Assembly (NCBI GenBank): GCA_046518185.1
Contig: JBKGRZ010000008.1
Location: forward strand, 1-64,000
Direction: 5' to 3'
Length of the DNA: 64,000 nucleotides
Origin: Scandinavium vulneris_A
GTDB lineage: Bacteria > Pseudomonadota > Gammaproteobacteria > Enterobacterales > Enterobacteriaceae
Shown: positions 61,409-64,000 of the stretch, piece after piece
Numbering within the stretch: position 1 is the stretch's first letter
Layout of the letters: each line of letters starts with the position of its first letter
Made by a program: the position numbers and the translations under genes
Notes under the pieces: generated by a model
Told to the model about the DNA's origin: nothing
The model's input: only the letters and a program-made list of their open reading frames with translations
Databases searched by the model: none

Positions 61409-61424
61409 GCGCAAACGTTATCGT
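61409..61424. promoter_or_regulatory. PurR box upstream of ghxP
   Basis: GCGCAAACGTTATCGT matches the PurR consensus at 14 of 16 positions. ghxP (yjcD) is reported as a PurR target in E. coli. The site lies ~200 bp upstream of the start, so it may cooperate with the weaker site nearer the gene. Confidence 0.65.
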
Positions 61425-61500
61425 CCATGCGCAATCTGCTTACATTTTTGCGAAAAACTCTTTTCATTTCGCACAGACATTGGTTTTTGTGATGGCTCGA

Positions 61501-62169
61501 TCAGCCGCCGGGGAAATCAAGCGGGCCACCCTGCTGGATAGCACGTTGCCAGGCAGGTCGAATCTCAACGCGCTTTTTCCACGCGCTCAGATGCGGTAGC
61601 TCTCCTTGCGATCCCCGTGCCAGCAAAGCAAACGCCGGGTAGCTCATCTGAATATCCGCCATGCTGAGCTGCTCTCCGGCAAACCAGCTGTTTTGCGCCA
61701 GGTGCTGTTCGATAAACGCCGCATGGGTCGCCAGCTGTTTGTTGATATACCCCTTTTGCACGCCCTGCCCCAGTATTTTACCTACCGTGCGCAGGCCAAT
61801 TGGCACCGGCGGTTTGCCGAGACTGCCAAACACCAGCTTCATCAGCAGGGGTGGCATGAGCGAACCTTCGGCATAATGTAGCCAGAAGCGGTACTGAATG
61901 CGGTCCTGCGGCGAGAGCGGTTTGAGTCTATTGCCCGGATCATACGACTCCTGAAGGTATTCCAGGATAGCGCCCGATTCAGCGAGAATAACGCCGTCGT
62001 CTTCCAGCACCGGCGATTTGCCCAGCGGATGGATTTTTTTCAGCGCCTCGGGGGCCAGCATCGTCAGTTCGCGCTGGTAACGCACGATTTGGTAGGGCAG
62101 TTCCAGTTCTTCTAAGGCCCAAAGCACGCGCTGGGAGCGCGAAAGATTCAAATGATGCACCGTCAGCAT
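61501..62169 (-). CDS. Glutathione S-transferase family protein
   Basis: This 222-aa protein has an N-terminal thioredoxin-like domain (MLTVHHLNLSRSQRVLWALE, with HPLGKSPVLEDDGVILAESGAILEYL as the glutathione-binding region) and an all-helical C-terminal GST domain (SMADIQMSYPAFALLARG). The catalytic residue is probably the Ser of LSRSQR. The start at 62169 has AGGAG ~6 nt upstream, giving the family N-terminus. Its place next to soxRS suggests a role under oxidative or electrophile stress, but co-regulation is unproven. Confidence 0.88.
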   Translation of the reverse strand: MLTVHHLNLSRSQRVLWALEELELPYQIVRYQRELTMLAPEALKKIHPLGKSPVLEDDGVILAESGAILEYLQESYDPGNRLKPLSPQDRIQYRFWLHYAEGSLMPPLLMKLVFGSLGKPPVPIGLRTVGKILGQGVQKGYINKQLATHAAFIEQHLAQNSWFAGEQLSMADIQMSYPAFALLARGSQGELPHLSAWKKRVEIRPAWQRAIQQGGPLDFPGG

Positions 62170-62290
62170 GGCGGACTCCTGTGAGTTGTTCAAAATAACT
62201 ATAGGAACTGTGGCGAAAGACGGGAAAAATTTCGGCGAAATAATCGCCAACCTCGCTGGCAAAAGTCCGGTTCCGGCATACAATTAAAGT

Positions 62291-62437
62291 GTCAGTACAA
62301 ACCGGAACCTCCAACCACTTTTGATCGACTGAGGCGTGCTGATGTCGGGGGAAACCCTCCCGTGAACCAACGGGATAGAGAGAAAGACAAAGACCGGAAA
62401 ACAACTAAAGCGCCCTCCTGTGGCGCTTTAGTTTTTT
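62291..62437 (+). ncRNA. sraL: SraL (RyjA)-type small RNA
   Basis: A ~147-nt non-coding stretch lies opposite the soxR 3' side, as does SraL/RyjA in E. coli and Salmonella (soxR-ghxP interval). A -10 TACAAT (62279-62284) precedes it. It ends in a strong terminator with AACTAAAGCGCC (62403-62414), GGCGCTTTAGTT (62422-62433) and a T run, reading on the plus strand where no protein gene needs one. SraL is stationary-phase induced and acts by base-pairing on mRNAs such as tig in Salmonella. Assignment is by position and structure; the exact 5' end is estimated. Confidence 0.65.
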
Positions 62438-62899
62438 CTATTCCTTATCGTCCGGGAAGTGCGCGCCCGGCCCTTTTTCGCCGAGCATATCGCCCGGGTT
62501 GCGCAGCGGACAGTCGCGATGCGACAGACAGCCGCAGCCGATGCAGCCATCGAGCTGATCGCGCAGCGCCACTAAGGTGTGGATGCGGCTATCCAGTTCC
62601 TCACGCCACTGCGACGACAGCTGTTTCCACGCCTTCGGACTGAGGTTATGCCCTTCCGGTAACACGCCCAGCGCGTCGCTGATGGTCGATAGCGGAATAC
62701 CTATTCGTTGGGCAATCTTGATGATCGCCACGTAGCGCAGCACGTCACGACGGTATCGACGCTGATTGCCTTCGTTACGCGTACTCTCAATTAATCCTTT
62801 GCTTTCATAGAAATGCAGCGCCGAAACGGCGACGCCGCTACGCCTTGCCACTTCACCCGGCGTCAGCAGCGTTTTAATGCGGGGAGATTTCTTTTCCAT
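62438..62899 (-). CDS. soxR: Redox-sensitive activator SoxR
   Basis: This 153-aa MerR-family protein has an N-terminal helix-turn-helix (LTPGEVARRSGVAVSALHFY), a dimerisation helix, and the [2Fe-2S] cluster motif CIGCGCLSHRDC (Cys-x2-Cys-x-Cys-x5-Cys). Oxidation of the cluster switches it to activate soxS. It is divergent from soxS with the shared operator between them. Its end abuts the SraL terminator. Confidence 0.97.
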   Translation of the reverse strand: MEKKSPRIKTLLTPGEVARRSGVAVSALHFYESKGLIESTRNEGNQRRYRRDVLRYVAIIKIAQRIGIPLSTISDALGVLPEGHNLSPKAWKQLSSQWREELDSRIHTLVALRDQLDGCIGCGCLSHRDCPLRNPGDMLGEKGPGAHFPDDKE

Positions 62900-62906
62900 A
62901 AAGCGC

Positions 62907-62937
62907 TTTACCTCAAGTTAACTTTAGGAATTATACT
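62907..62937 (+). promoter_or_regulatory. SoxR operator and soxS promoter
   Basis: The -35 TTTACC (62907-62912) and -10 TATACT (62932-62937) are separated by 19 bp, the over-long spacer on which MerR-type activators act. The SoxR operator CCTCAAGTTAACTTTAGG (62911-62928) lies between them. Relative to the E. coli operator I recall (CCTCAAGTTAACTTGAGG), one base breaks the dyad. Confidence 0.9.
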
Positions 62938-62985
62938 CGCCCGCAGACCAAACCACGAACCGAAATTGTGAAAGAGAGGCCGCTT

Positions 62986-63315
62986 ATGTCCCATCACGAC
63001 ATCATTGAAACGCTGATTGAATGGATTGATGACCATATTGATCAACCGCTTAATATTGACGTGGTCGCCAGAAAATCGGGTTATTCGAAATGGTATTTGC
63101 AGCGGATGTTCCGCACGGTGATGCACCAGACGCTGGGCGATTACATCCGTCAACGCCGATTGTTGATGGCGGCCGAAGCGCTGCGCACCACTAAGCGTCC
63201 GATTTTTGATATTGCGATGGATTTGGGATACGTCTCACAGCAGACCTTTTCACGCGTTTTTCGTCGGGAGTTCGATCGCACCCCGAGCGACTACCGTCAT
63301 CAGATCTCGGCGTGA
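62986..63315 (+). CDS. soxS: Superoxide response activator SoxS
   Basis: This 109-aa AraC/XylS-type DNA-binding protein (E. coli SoxS 107 aa) has two helix-turn-helix units: IDVVARKSGYSKWYLQRMF and IFDIAMDLGYVSQQTFSRVF. It turns on the oxidative-stress and multidrug regulon after SoxR activation. ATG 62986 follows GAGAGG; upstream in-frame codons are not part of the family. The 3' end overlaps the convergent pdeC stop by 16 bp. Confidence 0.97.
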   Translation: MSHHDIIETLIEWIDDHIDQPLNIDVVARKSGYSKWYLQRMFRTVMHQTLGDYIRQRRLLMAAEALRTTKRPIFDIAMDLGYVSQQTFSRVFRREFDRTPSDYRHQISA

Positions 63316-64000
63316 GAAACGTGGTGGCCCAACCACGGCGTTGAGCCCTGCTGCCACTGGACGAATTCGTGCGGCGGCATGGCTTTCGCGAAGTGCCAGC
63401 CCTGACAGAACTGCACCCCGCGTTTAAGCAGCCAGCTCACCTGCTCGGCGGTTTCGACCCCTTCAGCGATGGTTTTCAGCCGCAGGCTTTGCGCCATCTC
63501 GATGATGTGCTCGGCAATCAAATGGCTGGTGCTGTTGGTGGTGAGCGTATCAATGAACGATTTATCGATTTTCAGAATATCGACGTTCAGGGAATAGAGA
63601 TTGTGCAGGTTGGAATAACCGGTCCCGAAGTCATCAATCGCCACTTCATAACCCGCCTGACGAAACGCCTGGATAACCGGGGTGGTTTTCGGCACATCAA
63701 TAAATCCGCGTTCTGTGACCTCAATTTTAATCTGCTGCGCACGAACCCGATACGCCTGAGCCTTATCGGAAATCATCGCAATCAGGCGCGATGAGTGAAA
63801 ATCTGACGCCGACAGGTTGATGGAAACATACAGCTGCGGATTGTGTTGCAGGAAATGCCCGAGATCGGTAAACACCGTTTCCACCACATAGTCCGTCACC
63901 TGCTCAATCAGCCCTTCTTTCTCTGCCAGCGGAATAAACTCCGCCGGGCTCATCACTGGCCCATCAAACCCCGGCCAGCGCAGCAGCGCCTCGGCCCCGA
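63300..64000 (-). CDS. pdeC: PdeC (YjcC) c-di-GMP phosphodiesterase, C-terminal part
   Basis: The frame remains open to the right edge, so the gene is 5'-truncated by the window; ~233 C-terminal residues are visible. They form an EAL domain beginning with the EALLRW motif at the edge, then DDFGTGYSNL, KIDKSFI and AEGVET, with catalytic acidic residues intact. The E. coli protein (528 aa) adds an N-terminal CSS-motif periplasmic sensor between two TM helices, and lies next to soxS as here. It hydrolyses cyclic di-GMP, favouring motility over biofilm. Confidence 0.9.
   Translation of the reverse strand, partial: GAEALLRWPGFDGPVMSPAEFIPLAEKEGLIEQVTDYVVETVFTDLGHFLQHNPQLYVSINLSASDFHSSRLIAMISDKAQAYRVRAQQIKIEVTERGFIDVPKTTPVIQAFRQAGYEVAIDDFGTGYSNLHNLYSLNVDILKIDKSFIDTLTTNSTSHLIAEHIIEMAQSLRLKTIAEGVETAEQVSWLLKRGVQFCQGWHFAKAMPPHEFVQWQQGSTPWLGHHVSHAEI

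Noticed and set aside
1..64000. CRISPR array
   Set aside because: No regularly spaced direct repeats of 24-40 bp were seen; the repeated sequences found are REP-type palindromes.

Overview
The window is a chromosomal segment of an Enterobacteriaceae bacterium. Gene content and order from adiA through soxRS follow the 92-94 min region of Escherichia coli, but the sequence is divergent, the nrf operon and phnCDE are absent, and murQP, kdgT and a LrgA/LrgB pair are inserted. That points to an Enterobacter/Lelliottia/Kosakonia-like relative rather than to E. coli. Protein identities come from recognising families and motifs by eye; no database search was run.

Region 1 (1-7761) is the distal end of a genomic island. 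It starts with the last codons of an IS3-type transposase and ends at a 45-bp copy of the 3' end of a tRNA-Phe gene (7717-7761), followed by that tRNA's terminator. The intact tRNA and the integrase should lie to the left, outside the window. The only intact genes are five minus-strand genes with 1-4 bp overlaps or a 3-bp gap: calcineurin-like phosphoesterase, all-helical GASH-like protein, two P-loop GTPases (double-GTPase 2 and 1 types) and a large GAP1-like protein. This matches the GTPase-centred conflict systems predicted by comparative genomics. To my knowledge it has no assigned experimental function and is the best candidate for an undescribed system, probably anti-phage defence.

Region 2 (7971-21923) holds an Hha/Cnu-like small protein, the cbpA-cbpM co-chaperone pair, the arginine-dependent acid-resistance genes adiA-adiY-adiC, a NicO-type Ni/Co transporter, proP, kdgT, and the dynamin-like crfC with yjcZ.

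Region 3 (22354-31535) holds yjdM, yjdN and the C-P lyase operon phnFGHIJKLMNOP, with the phnCDE importer missing between yjdN and phnF. Regulation (PhnF), catalysis (PhnGHIJKLM), and the accessory steps (PhnN, PhnO, PhnP) are all present.

Region 4 (31564-43003) is accessory: a cupin, a DUF1471 periplasmic protein, a small membrane protein, an 876-aa protein with repeated beta domains, yjdP, and a ribose-type ABC importer bracketed by a hybrid sensor kinase and an OmpR-type response regulator. The response regulator's C-terminus has run into a REP element.

Region 5 (43265-52000) carries fdhF, read through an in-frame UGA as selenocysteine with its SECIS hairpin and sigma-54 promoter, then yjcO, gltP, and the acetate genes acs-yjcH-actP.

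Region 6 (52138-64000) holds a Gfo/Idh/MocA oxidoreductase, LrgB/LrgA membrane proteins with a divergent LysR regulator, murQ-murP behind a perfect palindromic operator but without murR, the antiporter yjcE, the purine permease ghxP with PurR-box-like sites, a glutathione S-transferase, a SraL/RyjA-type sRNA locus, soxR/soxS with the SoxR-controlled promoter, and the C-terminal end of the c-di-GMP phosphodiesterase pdeC.
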